A DNA stretch of 64,000 bases from the NCBI GenBank assembly GCA_050747245.1, contig JBOGNO010000004.1:207909-271908 (forward strand), read 5' to 3'. The notes under the pieces are model-generated. The model saw nothing but the letters and a program-made list of their open reading frames with translations. It searched no databases and was not told where the DNA came from. Position 1 is the first letter of the stretch. Every line of letters begins with the position of its first letter. A program made the position numbers and the translations under genes. Shown here in pieces: positions 25,976-35,910 of the stretch. This DNA is from JBOGNO01 sp050747245. GTDB lineage: Bacteria; Acidobacteriota; Terriglobia; Acidiferrales; UBA7541.

Positions 25976-26068
25976 GTGCGATTCATTTTAACCCTGGTGG
26001 CAGGTCGGTATCGCAAGATAGCCGCGACGCGCAGAGATTCTTCTCAGCACGGTCCAGCGAGCACAATT

Positions 26069-27559
26069 CTACATCTTCATAGCAAAATCAATGATAGTGC
26101 GGATAGCAATGCCTGTGGGCCCTTTCGCCGACCACGGGCGGCCTTCGTCGTGCCAGCAAGTCGAGGCAATATCGAGATGCACCCACGGAGTATCTTCGAC
26201 AAATTCCTTGAGAAACCACGCCGCCGTGATTGCGCCTCCGCCTTTTCCACTGCCGGTATTACGAATGTCAGCGATCGAGCTCTTGATCATCTCTTCGTAC
26301 TCGTCGTCGATGGGCATCGGCCACATTTTTTCGCCCACAGCTCGCGCGCTTTCAAGGAAACGGTCCAGGTATTCGCGCGGAGTTCCGAATGCACCCACAT
26401 GCACGTTGGCGAGAGCGACCTCAATCGCGCCAGTGAGCGTGGCCGCATCAACCAAATGAGTGCATCCCAGCTTTTTCGCGTACCAGATTCCGTCCGCGAG
26501 GACCAATCGTCCCTCCGCGTCGGTGTTTATTACCTCTATGGATTTTCCCGAAGCAGCGAATTGCACGTCTCCGGGCTTCTGCGCTTTTCCTCCGGGCATA
26601 TTTTCCGAGGAAGGAACAACGGCGATTACCGGCACGCACGGCTTGAGCTGGGCAATGGCGCGCATCGCTCCAAGCATCGTTCCTCCGCCGCCCATGTCAT
26701 ATTTCATTTTTTCCATATTGTTGGCGGGCTTGATGGAGATTCCGCCAGTGTCGAACGTGATCGCTTTGCCCACCAGGCCCAGCACCGGGCCGCCGCGCTT
26801 CGCCTCCGCGGGGGTGTATTGAAGCACGATCAGGCGCGGCGGCTCAGCGCTGCCCTGCGCCACGCCCAGCAACGCGCCCATTTTCAATTCCGCCATGCGC
26901 CGCTCGTCGAGAATGTCCACGGCCAGGCCGGTTTCTTTGGCCATTGCTTCCGCGCGACCGGCCAGAATTCGCGGAGTCAAATAGTTCGAAGGCTCATTGA
27001 TCAGGTCGCGCGCCCAATTCTCCGATTCTCCAATGATTCGTCCGCGCTCCATCGCGCTTTTCACATCCATCTGCGGCGCGCCTTGCCAGCCAGCTAGCAG
27101 CACGGATTCCGTCTCGCGATGATTCTTCTTCTCCGAACGATACTTATCCGATTCGTAGTCCGCTTCGTAAAGCCCTTCCACAACGGCTTGTGCCGAAGCG
27201 GCGTCGAGTTCGTTTTCCCTCGCCAGGAATGCTAGGCTTTTGACGCTGCGCGATTTCAGGTACCGCAGCCCAGCCCCGGCCACGCGGCGCAGTTCGGTGC
27301 GCGAGAATTTCTCCGGCTTCCCGGCCCCGACGAAAAGCAACTTCTGCGCCGCAAGCCCCGCGGGAAAATGAATCAGCACCATCTCAAATGCCTTGCCCGT
27401 CAATTCTCCGGAAGCCGCAAGCTGCGCGAGCTTCCCTCCCATCGCCCGATCGATCTCCGCGAGGACCCCTTCGATGCGGCTCTCCTTTTCGAAGACATAG
27501 GTTGCCAGGGCTTCCGTTTCGAGAGAGGAGTACGGCTGGTTTTCTAATTGAATTTTCAT
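26069..27559 (-). CDS. pepA: Leucyl aminopeptidase (M17 family)
   Basis: 496 residues, the usual length. The C-terminal catalytic domain has the two-metal site: VGKAITFDTGGISIKP with the Lys and Asp ligands, KYDMGGGG, and the signature NTDAEGRL with Asp and Glu ligands. The N-terminal domain (about 1-170) is the variable M17 regulatory or DNA-binding domain. It removes N-terminal residues, especially Leu, from peptides in the cytoplasm as a hexamer, and acts as a DNA-binding protein in some bacteria. smpB follows on the same strand, but is upstream in transcription order, 38 bp away. Confidence 0.95.
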   Translation of the reverse strand: MKIQLENQPYSSLETEALATYVFEKESRIEGVLAEIDRAMGGKLAQLAASGELTGKAFEMVLIHFPAGLAAQKLLFVGAGKPEKFSRTELRRVAGAGLRYLKSRSVKSLAFLARENELDAASAQAVVEGLYEADYESDKYRSEKKNHRETESVLLAGWQGAPQMDVKSAMERGRIIGESENWARDLINEPSNYLTPRILAGRAEAMAKETGLAVDILDERRMAELKMGALLGVAQGSAEPPRLIVLQYTPAEAKRGGPVLGLVGKAITFDTGGISIKPANNMEKMKYDMGGGGTMLGAMRAIAQLKPCVPVIAVVPSSENMPGGKAQKPGDVQFAASGKSIEVINTDAEGRLVLADGIWYAKKLGCTHLVDAATLTGAIEVALANVHVGAFGTPREYLDRFLESARAVGEKMWPMPIDDEYEEMIKSSIADIRNTGSGKGGGAITAAWFLKEFVEDTPWVHLDIASTCWHDEGRPWSAKGPTGIAIRTIIDFAMKM

Positions 27560-27597
27560 GTCGTCTAGTATTCTCCGTTTTTATTCTTCGAGATGAT

Positions 27598-28083
27598 TTA
27601 TCTGTGGCGATATTTGTACATCGCTTCTTTCACTTCGTGTTTGGCCTCCTTTTCTCGTTCGGCCAGACGACGGTCGTGAAATTTTTTCCCGCGCGCCAGT
27701 GCCAGTTCGCACTTGATGCGCCCGTTCAGCAGATAAATCCGCAGCGGCACCAGCGTCAGCCCTTTTTGCGCGATCTGGCCGGCGAGCCGGTCGATTTCCC
27801 GGCGGTGAAACAGCAACTTGCGAGTCCGCAACGGGGCGTGATTGTAGGGGCCCCCCGGCTGATATTCCGGGATGTGCAAATTCACCAGCCAGAGTTCTCC
27901 GCGGCGGAATTCTGCGTAAGCCTCCCGCAGCGACGCTTTCCCTTCGCGCAAGGATTTTACTTCCGTTCCTTGCAACACCAAGCCTGCTTCAAACATCTCA
28001 AGCAAATGGTAGTTATAGGAAGCGGCGCGATTCTGCGCGATCAGTTTGGCAGCGGGTTCCTGTTTTTTCGATGCTGGTTTCAC
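27598..28083 (-). CDS. smpB: SsrA (tmRNA)-binding protein
   Basis: 161 residues: a central OB-fold with ASYNYHLLEMFEAGLVLQGT and EVKSLREGKASL, ending in the basic tail EVKEAMYKYRHR that enters the decoding centre. It delivers tmRNA to stalled ribosomes for trans-translation. The tmRNA gene is not in this window. It probably shares a transcript with pepA (38 bp gap). Confidence 0.95.
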   Translation of the reverse strand: MKPASKKQEPAAKLIAQNRAASYNYHLLEMFEAGLVLQGTEVKSLREGKASLREAYAEFRRGELWLVNLHIPEYQPGGPYNHAPLRTRKLLFHRREIDRLAGQIAQKGLTLVPLRIYLLNGRIKCELALARGKKFHDRRLAEREKEAKHEVKEAMYKYRHR

Positions 28084-28194
28084 CGCCGCTTATCATATCC
28101 GCCCGTTGCTTGATGGAGCAAGCGAACGCGCTTGCTCCCGTTCCGTGGAGATGTTAGACTTTTGCAGTTCAGCCCTAGCCTTCGGAGGCCCATA

Positions 28195-30600
28195 TTGCGC
28201 CGGTTTTTGGGTTTGTCTCTCCTTTCCGCATCCGTTCTGCTCCTGACGGGATGCCCCAAAGGCAATCAAGACTACAACCTCGCGAAGAAGGCTGAGAACG
28301 TACAGGACTACGATTCGGCCCTCGAGTACTACACCAAAGCCCTTAAGCAAGATCCCACGAACATCGAATACAGGCTCCGCGCCGAACATCTACGCTTTGT
28401 AGCCGGCCAATATCATGCCGAGGAGGGCGAGAAAGCGTTGAAATCAGGTGACTTACAGCTAGCCGTCGCGGAATTCCAAAAAGCCCGCGCGATCGATCCT
28501 TCCAACGCCATGGCCGATCAGGAAGGACAGAAGGCCATGGATGCCCTGGCGGCTCAGCAATCTCCCGGGCAACCCAAGCCTGAACCGACGGTTCCGCCAG
28601 GATCCTCGGAGCTCGAAACGGGCCCGCCCGAGCTCAAACCTCTCTCGCGCGAGCCCATCAACATCAAAATGATAAACGATGCAAAAATTGTTTATCAGAC
28701 CATCGCGCAGCTCGCCGGCCTGAGCGTGATTTTCGACCCGGATTTTACTTCGCGGCGCATCAGCATCGAATTGCCGAATGTCACCCTCGAACAGGCTCTT
28801 GACGCTGTTTCCATCGAGAGCAAAGCGTTCTGGAAGCCGGTTACCAGCGGCATCATCCTCGTTGCCCCGGACCAAACTCAGAAGCGCAAGGACCTCGAGG
28901 ATGAAGTCGTGAAGACTTTCTATCTTTCCAACACGCTTACCGCTCAGGATTTGACCGAAATCGTTAGCGGCCTGCGACAGGTGCTCAACTTGACGCACCT
29001 TCAGCAGGTGAACGCGCAGAACGCCATCATCATCCGCGATACTCCCGACAAAATCGCGCTCTGCGGAAGAGTTATCTCCGCCTTGGACAAAGCTAAACCT
29101 GAGGTGCTTTTGCACGTGCAGGTTCTCGAAGTCAGCACGGATCGCGCCCGCCAGTTGGGCATCCAGCCGGGAACCAGCGCCGTCGTGCAGTTTACTCCGC
29201 GCACGGCACTACAGCCCAGCACAAGTGGCTCTTCGAGCTCAAGCTCCAGCTCGACGACCACCACTTCCACGCCGCAGGTGACCCTGAATAATTTGAAGCA
29301 CCTGCGACTCTCCGACTACAGCATTACGCTTCCTGGCGCGGCGGTGACCGCCCTGCTCACCGACAGCGCCACCAGAATCATTCAGGATCCAGAACTCCGC
29401 GTCAGCGATGGCGTGGCTGCCAAGCTGCGCATCGGTGACCGTATTCCCATCGCCACAGGCAGCTTTCAAGCCGGCGTCGGCGTCGGCGCCGTGGGCACCG
29501 CCGGGCTGGTGAACCCCCTTGTCAACACTCAATTCACCTATCAAGATATCGGCGTGAACATCGACGTCACTCCCCGCGTGCACCCCGAAGGCGACGTCAG
29601 CCTCAAATTGAAGGTTGAGATCTCTTCCCTCAATGGTACGCGCAACATCGGTGGCATCGATCAGCCCGTTTTTGCGCAGCGCACGGAGGACGGCGAAATT
29701 CGCCTTAAGGATGGTGAAATCAGCATTCTTGGCGGCCTCATGCAGCGCACGGAAACAAATTCCGTCAACGGCTGGCCCGGACTCGCTCAAATTCCTTTTT
29801 TCCGTTATTTCTTCTCCAAAGACGACAAGGAAATTCAGGAAGATGAAGTCCTGATTGTCATCACACCGCATGTCTTGCGCATGCCCGGATTCACTGCGGA
29901 AGATTTGCGCAGCATTGCTGCGGGCACGGACACAGACATTCGCGTCTTCCGCGAGGAAAATGGCGCCGCAGCTCCACCCCCGCCCCTACCGCCGGCGCAA
30001 CAGCCGGCTCCTTCACAGCCGCCGTCGAATGAATCCGCTGGACAGCCGTCCGCTGTCGCACCCGTTGTATCCGCGCCCGCGACCACTCCGCCTGCTACTT
30101 CGCCTCAACAGCAACCAGGCTCCGTGTCCCAGGCGATTGTCGCCGGGAGCCAGCCCTCCGTTCCTGCGCAAAGCCCCGCCGCCGCGGGGCCGGATTTGCG
30201 CTTCGATCCCGCGAGCCTAACGATGAGTGCCGGCGAAACGAAAACCATCGGCTTGTCGGCGGAAAATGTTCAGGATCTTTTTTCCATCCCAATCCTTCTG
30301 CAGTACAACCCCGCTGTGATCCAAATCGAAGAGGTGCGCAACGGGGGGTTCCTCTCCGGCGGCACGCAGGAAATCGCCATCGTCCAGCGCGTGGATCAAC
30401 AGCACGGTCAGGCCATCATTTCCGCCACGCGACAACCGAACACGCCCGGAATTAATGGCACCGGCACACTCTTTGGCCTCATCGTTCGAGCCGTGGGACC
30501 GGGTGTGAGCACGATTCAGATTCTTCAGGTGAATGCCCGAAGCTCGCAGCAGAAACCCATTCCCCTTGCCGCTGGGACAGTTACGATTCAGGTGCAGTAG
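28195..30600 (+). CDS. Lipoprotein secretin with TPR and C-terminal cohesin-like domain (type II secretion GspD-like)
   Basis: 801 residues from TTG 28195, chosen for CGGAGG six bases upstream and because it places a lipoprotein signal (FLGLSLLSASVLLLTGC) at the N-terminus; a TTG at 28132 would bury it. About residues 25-120 are TPR repeats. STN/N0-N1 type domains follow (NVTLEQALDAVSIES), then the secretin channel domain (about 290-600, with ISILGGLMQRTETN and DEVLIVITPHVLR). A Pro/Gln-rich linker (about 620-690) leads to a cohesin-like domain (about 695-801; LRFDPASLTMSAGETKTIGLSAENV). It would form the outer-membrane gate for pseudopilus-driven secretion. Two pseudopilin genes follow at 3 and 4 bp spacing. 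Confidence 0.88.
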   Translation: MRRFLGLSLLSASVLLLTGCPKGNQDYNLAKKAENVQDYDSALEYYTKALKQDPTNIEYRLRAEHLRFVAGQYHAEEGEKALKSGDLQLAVAEFQKARAIDPSNAMADQEGQKAMDALAAQQSPGQPKPEPTVPPGSSELETGPPELKPLSREPINIKMINDAKIVYQTIAQLAGLSVIFDPDFTSRRISIELPNVTLEQALDAVSIESKAFWKPVTSGIILVAPDQTQKRKDLEDEVVKTFYLSNTLTAQDLTEIVSGLRQVLNLTHLQQVNAQNAIIIRDTPDKIALCGRVISALDKAKPEVLLHVQVLEVSTDRARQLGIQPGTSAVVQFTPRTALQPSTSGSSSSSSSSTTTTSTPQVTLNNLKHLRLSDYSITLPGAAVTALLTDSATRIIQDPELRVSDGVAAKLRIGDRIPIATGSFQAGVGVGAVGTAGLVNPLVNTQFTYQDIGVNIDVTPRVHPEGDVSLKLKVEISSLNGTRNIGGIDQPVFAQRTEDGEIRLKDGEISILGGLMQRTETNSVNGWPGLAQIPFFRYFFSKDDKEIQEDEVLIVITPHVLRMPGFTAEDLRSIAAGTDTDIRVFREENGAAAPPPPLPPAQQPAPSQPPSNESAGQPSAVAPVVSAPATTPPATSPQQQPGSVSQAIVAGSQPSVPAQSPAAAGPDLRFDPASLTMSAGETKTIGLSAENVQDLFSIPILLQYNPAVIQIEEVRNGGFLSGGTQEIAIVQRVDQQHGQAIISATRQPNTPGINGTGTLFGLIVRAVGPGVSTIQILQVNARSSQQKPIPLAAGTVTIQVQ

Positions 30601-30603
30601 CCC

Positions 30604-31101
30604 ATGAGTTCTCACCGCAATTCCATCATTCCCGTCCGCTCAGGGGATTTGCGCCACACGGGGATGACGCTGCTTGAGTTGATCATCGCCGTGAGCATCA
30701 TAATGATTCTGGCGAGCGTGGCGCTTCCCGCGGCGCGCTTCTCGGTAAAACGAAAAAAAGAAGCGCAACTGCGCGCCGACTTAATCGAAATCCGCACGGC
30801 TATTGATCGTTACAAGGACGCCGCAGACAAAAATCAAATTCAGGTGCAGGCCGGCACCGAAGGATATCCGCCCGACTTGCAAACCCTGGTGAACGGTGTG
30901 CAACTCGCGGGCGCTCCCGATCGTCACGTACGCTTCTTGCGCCGCCTTCCCATTGACCCCTTCACCGGAGCGGCCGATTGGGGAATGCGCTCCGTTCAGG
31001 ATGATCCGGATGCTCGCTCGTGGGGAGGCCAGGATGTCTTCGATGTGTATTCGAATTCCCAGGGCGCCGCGCTCGACGGAACGAAATACTGGGACTGGTG
31101 A
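30604..31101 (+). CDS. Type II secretion pseudopilin (GspG-like) 1
   Basis: 165 residues. The prepilin cleavage site is HTG-MTLLELI with Glu at +5, followed by the hydrophobic stalk helix LLELIIAVSIIMILASVALP. The pre-sequence is long (about 20 residues, basic). The globular part ends LDGTKYWDW, shared with the next gene, so the two are paralogues. It starts 3 bp after the secretin stop, so translation is probably coupled. It should assemble into the pseudopilus after processing by a prepilin peptidase, which is not in the window. Confidence 0.88.
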   Translation: MSSHRNSIIPVRSGDLRHTGMTLLELIIAVSIIMILASVALPAARFSVKRKKEAQLRADLIEIRTAIDRYKDAADKNQIQVQAGTEGYPPDLQTLVNGVQLAGAPDRHVRFLRRLPIDPFTGAADWGMRSVQDDPDARSWGGQDVFDVYSNSQGAALDGTKYWDW

Positions 31102-31105
31102 AATC

Positions 31106-31576
31106 ATGCCGAGCATGAACAGGTTCGGAAATCTTCAACGTATGTGCGCTAGTGCCTTTCGCGCCTATCGCGCTCAGCGTTCCCGCTTTTCTCTTGCGGA
31201 GCGTGGCTTCACCCTGCTCGAATTGATGATCGTCATCACCATCATCATGATTCTCCTGGCCATCGCAGGCGGCCGCTACGAGAAATCAGTCACCAACGCC
31301 AAGGAAGCGGCCCTAAGGCAGGATCTTTCCGTCATGCGCAACGCCATCGATCAATTTACCCTTGATAAACAGGCTGCCCCGCAATCCCTTGAGGATCTTA
31401 CGAGCGCTGGATATCTCCGCGCGATTCCTGTGGATCCCATCACCAAGCAGGCCGACTGGACAACCGACAGCTGTGACACGCTCAGCAGTCCTGATCAGAC
31501 CATCACCGGAATCTGCGATGTTCACAGCCCTTCTCCGCTCACGGGCCTCGACGGCACTCAGTACAGCTCGTGGTAG
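31106..31576 (+). CDS. Type II secretion pseudopilin (GspG-like) 2
   Basis: 156 residues from ATG 31106. The cleavage site is ERG-FTLLELM with Glu at +5 and a stalk helix MIVITIIMILLAIAGG. The pre-sequence before the site is unusually long (about 33 residues, basic). The C-terminal GLDGTQYSSW parallels the LDGTKYWDW end of the upstream gene. It lies 4 bp after that gene's stop. The rest of the secretion machinery (GspE ATPase, GspF) is not nearby. Confidence 0.87.
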   Translation: MPSMNRFGNLQRMCASAFRAYRAQRSRFSLAERGFTLLELMIVITIIMILLAIAGGRYEKSVTNAKEAALRQDLSVMRNAIDQFTLDKQAAPQSLEDLTSAGYLRAIPVDPITKQADWTTDSCDTLSSPDQTITGICDVHSPSPLTGLDGTQYSSW

Positions 31577-31681
31577 TGCTCCTTCCCCTGTATTTTTGAG
31601 GTCGCTCGTGGCGGACGAGGAATCTCCAACCGATGAACACCTTTCGCGCTGCCTCGCTCTCTTATTGGCCGCTCCCCGCGT

Positions 31682-31710
31682 TTGATTAATCGCTTCGCTT
31701 CCGCTATCAT
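31682..31710 (+). promoter_or_regulatory. Promoter of initiator tRNA-Met
   Basis: TTGATT at 31682-31687, 17-bp spacer, TATCAT at 31705-31710. The expected start of transcription falls at or next to the first base of the tRNA (31716), so the transcript may need little or no 5' trimming. Confidence 0.6.
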
Positions 31711-31715
31711 GTTTC

Positions 31716-31792
<77 letters not shown>

Positions 31793-31914
31793 CTCTTTCC
31801 TTTGATGTCCCTCATCTCGAATAAGCCATGCGCCAACTATGGCCTATCGGCCGCTGGGGCATGCAGTACAAACGCACTCTTAGTCGGCCAGAGCAGACCA
31901 CCGCTGCTGCCGGT

Positions 31915-33048
31915 TTAGTGCAGCGCGGCGGAAACGGAATAGACGGGCGGCAGATGCGGAGTCAAAACCTGCCAGGAATCGCCTACGTCCCGAGTGTAGA
32001 ACAAGCTGCCTGAGGAAGTTCCGAAGTACACTCCAGCGGGATCGCGATCGTCGGAAGTCATGCCTTCGCGCAGGACCAGCACGAACGCGTTTGACTGCGG
32101 CAATCCCTTCGTGAGGAGTTTCCAGCTTCGGCCACCGTCTCGGCTCCGTCCGACGCGGAGTTTTCCCTCCGGGACAAAACGCGCTTCCGCGGAACCCACG
32201 GGGATGGTGAAGAGTGTTTGCTTTTCGGCCGCCGGTACAGCAAGGGCAAATCCAAACCGTGAGGGCAGACCGCTTGAGATGTCCGTCCATTTGTCGCTTG
32301 TAAAACTGGCGCGATAGATGCCGCAGTGATTCTGCTGGTAAAGCGCTTCGGAATTCCGAGGGTGGGCTTTTAATTTGTGGACGCACTGGCCGACCTCTGG
32401 ATATTTATCGGGCGCAAAATCGCAGCGGACGTTTCCGTTGAAAGCCTCCCAGTTCTTGCCGGAGTCGCTGGATCGAAATGCGCCTGCGGCCGAAATCCCC
32501 ACGATCAGGCGACCTTTGCCCAAACATTCAATCGAATGAACCATCATTCCACCGGCGCCGGGAGTCCACTTCGCGCGCGTGGCATGATTGTTCAGGCCCG
32601 GGACCATCTCCCAATTCGCGCCATTGTCGCCGCTGTGGAAGAGCACGCCCGGATCACCACCGAGGTAAACCACGCCCGGTTCGTCGGCCGCGCCGGGTGC
32701 GATTTGCCAGATACGCTTGAGCGTGGCATCGGGGAGGTCCTTAAGCTCCATTCCTTTTTCCGTCACCTGCCACGTTTTGCCGGTGATGCCTTTCGCTTCA
32801 AGCCCCTTTTCGGAGATCTGCCAAGTTTTCCCGCCGTCCGTGCTGGCGTGAAGATGCGGACCGAACCAGGCGTTTCCGACTGCGGCGTAGAGCCGCTTGG
32901 GATCGCGAGGATCTTGCGTAACGTGGTGCACCTCTTGGCCCCCGAAGAAGGGACCGTGCGCGTCCCACTTCTTGCGATCCTTCGAACTGAAAACGAAAGC
33001 GCCTTTCCGCGTGCCGGCCCAGATTCGCACAGGCTTTTTGCTTGGCAT
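31915..33048 (-). CDS. BNR/VPS10-like repeat propeller protein (exo-sialidase fold)
   Basis: 377 residues from ATG 33048, set by GGAGG six bases upstream. Repeats of the Asp-box type occur: STDGGKTW, SGDNGANW, SSDSGKNW, SRDGGRSW and TRDVGDSW, each closing one blade of a six- or seven-bladed propeller. There is no signal peptide at this start, so a cytoplasmic location is possible. A short internal duplication, GKTWQISEKGLEAKGITGKTWQV, appears near residues 75-97 in two halves. Family members often bind or hydrolyse glycans but many have no catalytic site; function is unknown here. Confidence 0.82.
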   Translation of the reverse strand: MPSKKPVRIWAGTRKGAFVFSSKDRKKWDAHGPFFGGQEVHHVTQDPRDPKRLYAAVGNAWFGPHLHASTDGGKTWQISEKGLEAKGITGKTWQVTEKGMELKDLPDATLKRIWQIAPGAADEPGVVYLGGDPGVLFHSGDNGANWEMVPGLNNHATRAKWTPGAGGMMVHSIECLGKGRLIVGISAAGAFRSSDSGKNWEAFNGNVRCDFAPDKYPEVGQCVHKLKAHPRNSEALYQQNHCGIYRASFTSDKWTDISSGLPSRFGFALAVPAAEKQTLFTIPVGSAEARFVPEGKLRVGRSRDGGRSWKLLTKGLPQSNAFVLVLREGMTSDDRDPAGVYFGTSSGSLFYTRDVGDSWQVLTPHLPPVYSVSAALH

Positions 33049-33300
33049 GACCGTCCTCCCTTTCGTGTCCTGCAATTCGGTCGAGGCTAATTCCAGTAAC
33101 GCGGATTCTACAACAGCTGCCGCGGCGGCGTCATCCGTCACTCTACCTGGGCGTCGAGATTAACTTCAATCCTGTAGGCTCCCTTCCGCACCTGACGAGC
33201 GGGATTGTAGAGAACAACCCGCTGCTCGTGTGATATTTTGGGTCGCGTTGTGTTTCAGGCGCTTTCAATTACTCCGCGCCGGAAAGATGAATTGAATCGG

Positions 33301-34578
33301 ATGCTCGGAAAGCGACCTCGAGTTTTCTGGCTACTGGTGATTCTCGGAATCGCTTTGCGCGCAGGATTCGTACTGGCTGCCGGCACTCACGAACTCACCT
33401 TTCTGAGCGGGGGAAGTGACGCCCCCGTTTACGCCCTGCTGGCAAACAATCTGTTGACGCAACAAGGATTCAGTTATGCCGGCCAGCCGTCGGCGTTTCG
33501 CCCGCCCGGTTATCCGCTGCTACTCGCGGGATTCATACGCGTTTTTGGCGCGCGCTACCTCCTCATTCTTCGCTGGCTGCAATTCATACTCGGGTTGCTC
33601 ACCATCGGCATTTGCGCGGCGGTCGCATCACGCCTGTTCCACAAGCAAGCGGCCCGGGCGACATTGGTTTTCGGTTTATTTCTGCCCACGTTGATTTTCT
33701 CCACGGCTCAAGTACTGACGGAATGTATCGCGGCGTTGCTGACCGCGCTGTTTCTGCTTTCACTCGTAAGACAATTTGAAAATGCCGATGTGCGTTCCGC
33801 CGGTGGAATGGGTTTGGCTGCCGGACTTGAATCGCTCATCCGTTTCAACGCGGCAGCTCTCCCTCTCGTGGCGGGCTGGACCGTATTCGCCACGCGTAGC
33901 AAGCGGTCGCCGCTCTTGCGGGGAGCAGTGGTCTTGCTGCTGCCAGTATTGATTGTGCTGCCGTGGTTCGTTCGCAATGAGTTGGTCTTTCATGGCCACG
34001 TGCTCTATTCCACGCACACCGGACCAAACGCCGTACAGGGAGTGGTCAACACGCAGGGCCGAACGCAGCTCGGAGACACGCCAAAGCTCATCGCGGCGAT
34101 GGGCTGGTGTTTGCAAGATCTCGAAACGAACGATCCTTCCCGGCTTGAATTGCCTTCCGAAGTCGAACTCAATCGAAACGCGCTGCGAGTTCTCCCGCGG
34201 CTGTGGAGAGAGGAAGGCTGGCATGCCATTCCGCTCCTGGGAAAAAAGGTTGCTGACTTTTGGCTCAGTACCGATCAAGTTGTGGACACCCATTCTTTGC
34301 CCCTTGACGAGCGGTTACTTCGGGCTGCAGGCGTTTTGGCCTATTGGATCGTGCTCGCGTTTGCTGTTGCCGGGTGGTTTCATCTTCGCCGGTTGCGTCC
34401 CGGCCTTGCCTCCATTCTTCTTGTCTATGCAATCGGTCTGACCGTTCTGCATCTGCCGCTGGTGATGAACACGCGGCTGAGAATTCCGCTGATGGAGCCG
34501 CTCGTCGTTATGCTTTCCGGCGCGGGCTGGGTCCAGCTGGTCGCTCGGATGCAGCACAAGAAGTCCTCCTTCCAATAA
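33301..34578 (+). CDS. GT-C fold membrane glycosyltransferase (ArnT/PMT/family 39-like)
   Basis: 425 residues from ATG 33301; earlier in-frame starts at 33238 (TTG) and 33250 (GTG) are possible, as none has a clear Shine-Dalgarno. Around ten membrane helices are visible. An acidic first loop after helix 1 (FLSGGSDAPVYALLANNLL) and the RPPGYPLLLAGF segment are typical of GT-C enzymes that use polyprenyl-phosphate sugars and transfer to lipid or protein on the periplasmic face. Acceptor and donor are unknown. Confidence 0.8.
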   Translation: MLGKRPRVFWLLVILGIALRAGFVLAAGTHELTFLSGGSDAPVYALLANNLLTQQGFSYAGQPSAFRPPGYPLLLAGFIRVFGARYLLILRWLQFILGLLTIGICAAVASRLFHKQAARATLVFGLFLPTLIFSTAQVLTECIAALLTALFLLSLVRQFENADVRSAGGMGLAAGLESLIRFNAAALPLVAGWTVFATRSKRSPLLRGAVVLLLPVLIVLPWFVRNELVFHGHVLYSTHTGPNAVQGVVNTQGRTQLGDTPKLIAAMGWCLQDLETNDPSRLELPSEVELNRNALRVLPRLWREEGWHAIPLLGKKVADFWLSTDQVVDTHSLPLDERLLRAAGVLAYWIVLAFAVAGWFHLRRLRPGLASILLVYAIGLTVLHLPLVMNTRLRIPLMEPLVVMLSGAGWVQLVARMQHKKSSFQ

Positions 34579-34591
34579 TCAAGAATCACAG

Positions 34592-35110
34592 TCACTCCAG
34601 GTGGCGGAGCAACTTTCGGCTGCGAGCTTTCATCGCTGCGGTGCCATTTCGAGTGGCGGCGCGCAATATCTCGATCACTTGGGGTCTTATGCCCGGATCG
34701 TCCTGCGCCAAATCCGCAAGCCCTTGCAGCGCGAACGTCTTTACCAGAGAGCTGCGATCTTTCAGGTAGCCGTTCAGCAAACTTGCCGCCGATTGGCGCT
34801 CCCGGGCATTGAGCGGAAGCCGCGGAACCATGACCGCAAGGTGCCAGCGCATCTCTGGTTCAGTTGTTTCGGCCATCAAACCCAGCAGTTCCCTCTCATA
34901 GCGCTTGAGCAACTCGGGCTTTTTCCTAGTAATTTTTTCGGCCGCATCCGCAGCCCGCATCCGCACTAAGGAATTCACGGACCACAAGCCCTCCATCAGC
35001 TCCGGAAACAATTTCGGATTCTTGGAGACAATTGCAGCAACTTCGTCTGAACGGCCGATGGAGCGCCGATCGCTTCCAGTGAGAAGAGCAAGTATGTTTT
35101 TTGGCGCCAT
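34592..35110 (-). CDS. HEAT-like repeat protein
   Basis: 172 residues of alpha-helical repeats with HEAT-type spacing (LVRMRAADAAEKITRK, MRWHLAVMVPRLPL, LVKTFALQGLADLAQ). No signal peptide or enzyme motif. Such proteins are scaffolds for protein contact. It lies convergent with the glycosyltransferase gene, 13 bp apart. No specific role can be named. Confidence 0.75.
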   Translation of the reverse strand: MAPKNILALLTGSDRRSIGRSDEVAAIVSKNPKLFPELMEGLWSVNSLVRMRAADAAEKITRKKPELLKRYERELLGLMAETTEPEMRWHLAVMVPRLPLNARERQSAASLLNGYLKDRSSLVKTFALQGLADLAQDDPGIRPQVIEILRAATRNGTAAMKARSRKLLRHLE

Positions 35111-35582
35111 TGCGATTCGCCGAGCGGAGCATCATACGCCGCCCGAAGCTTCTACGGACAGCTGCTCAAGCAGCGCGGCTCCAAGAATGACAGGCTTCGC
35201 TATCGCTTTTCTCCTCCTTTTCGCGGCCAAGCTGAGGGCGTTTTGAGGGTTCCAGTACCCGATTTGAAAATGATGTTTTTGTGGCGATTGATTTTTTGGA
35301 TGTTATTGATTTTTAGCGACTTAGCAATGCAATCAATATTTTGGTGTATCGATTGATTTTTGCCTGCTGGCAGCGGCGGATTGGCCGCAGAGAACACAAA
35401 GTCACGGATAATTGTGGGGTGTTTTCGTGGCGATTGTCTCGGGATGGTCTTAGACGAGACATATAAACCTCAAAGGCGACGGTAGCACGAATCGGGAGAC
35501 TTGGGGAGAGGACCAGTACTGTGGAAAAGCCGGTCTGGGGGAGATCATTACAGCGGTGCAAAACGGAAGCAATGAGCTTTAA

Positions 35583-35620
35583 GAGAGATTCTTCGCCCGC
35601 CGCGGCGGGCTCAGAATGAC
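35583..35620 (-). repeat. Palindromic-centre element, copy 3
   Basis: On the minus strand the arms CATTCTGA and GAAGAATC surround the perfect stem GCCCGCC/GGCGGGC (35595-35601 and 35604-35610). The stem differs from both copies at 12.3-12.8 kb, yet the arms are the same. Confidence 0.8.
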
Positions 35621-35910
35621 AACGTTCCTCTTTCGCGCGAGGTGCTGTCGAATGGTAAGCGGCGCAGAGGGAGGGATAAACTCTGGGGCAGCAGAAAGGA
35701 TGAAGTATTTGAGGTGAGTTTCCCGCCACACCGCTGGCGAGCCTTCGGCTTCGGACCAAGAGGCGGCCGGCGTGGCACACCGGTGGTAAGCACGCCACAC
35801 TACTGGCGGGCAGGCGCCGGGGCTCAGAATGACAACGTTGGTCATTCACACGCGAAGAGCAGGCAGTTCGCGGAGCGGAGAAAGCGCGTGAGGCGCAGAG
35901 GAAAAGTCAA

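Noticed and set aside
35260..35370. AT-rich stretch as a replication origin
   Set aside because: Has ATTGATTTTT repeats but no cluster of DnaA boxes (TTATNCACA) and no dnaA, dnaN or gyrB nearby.
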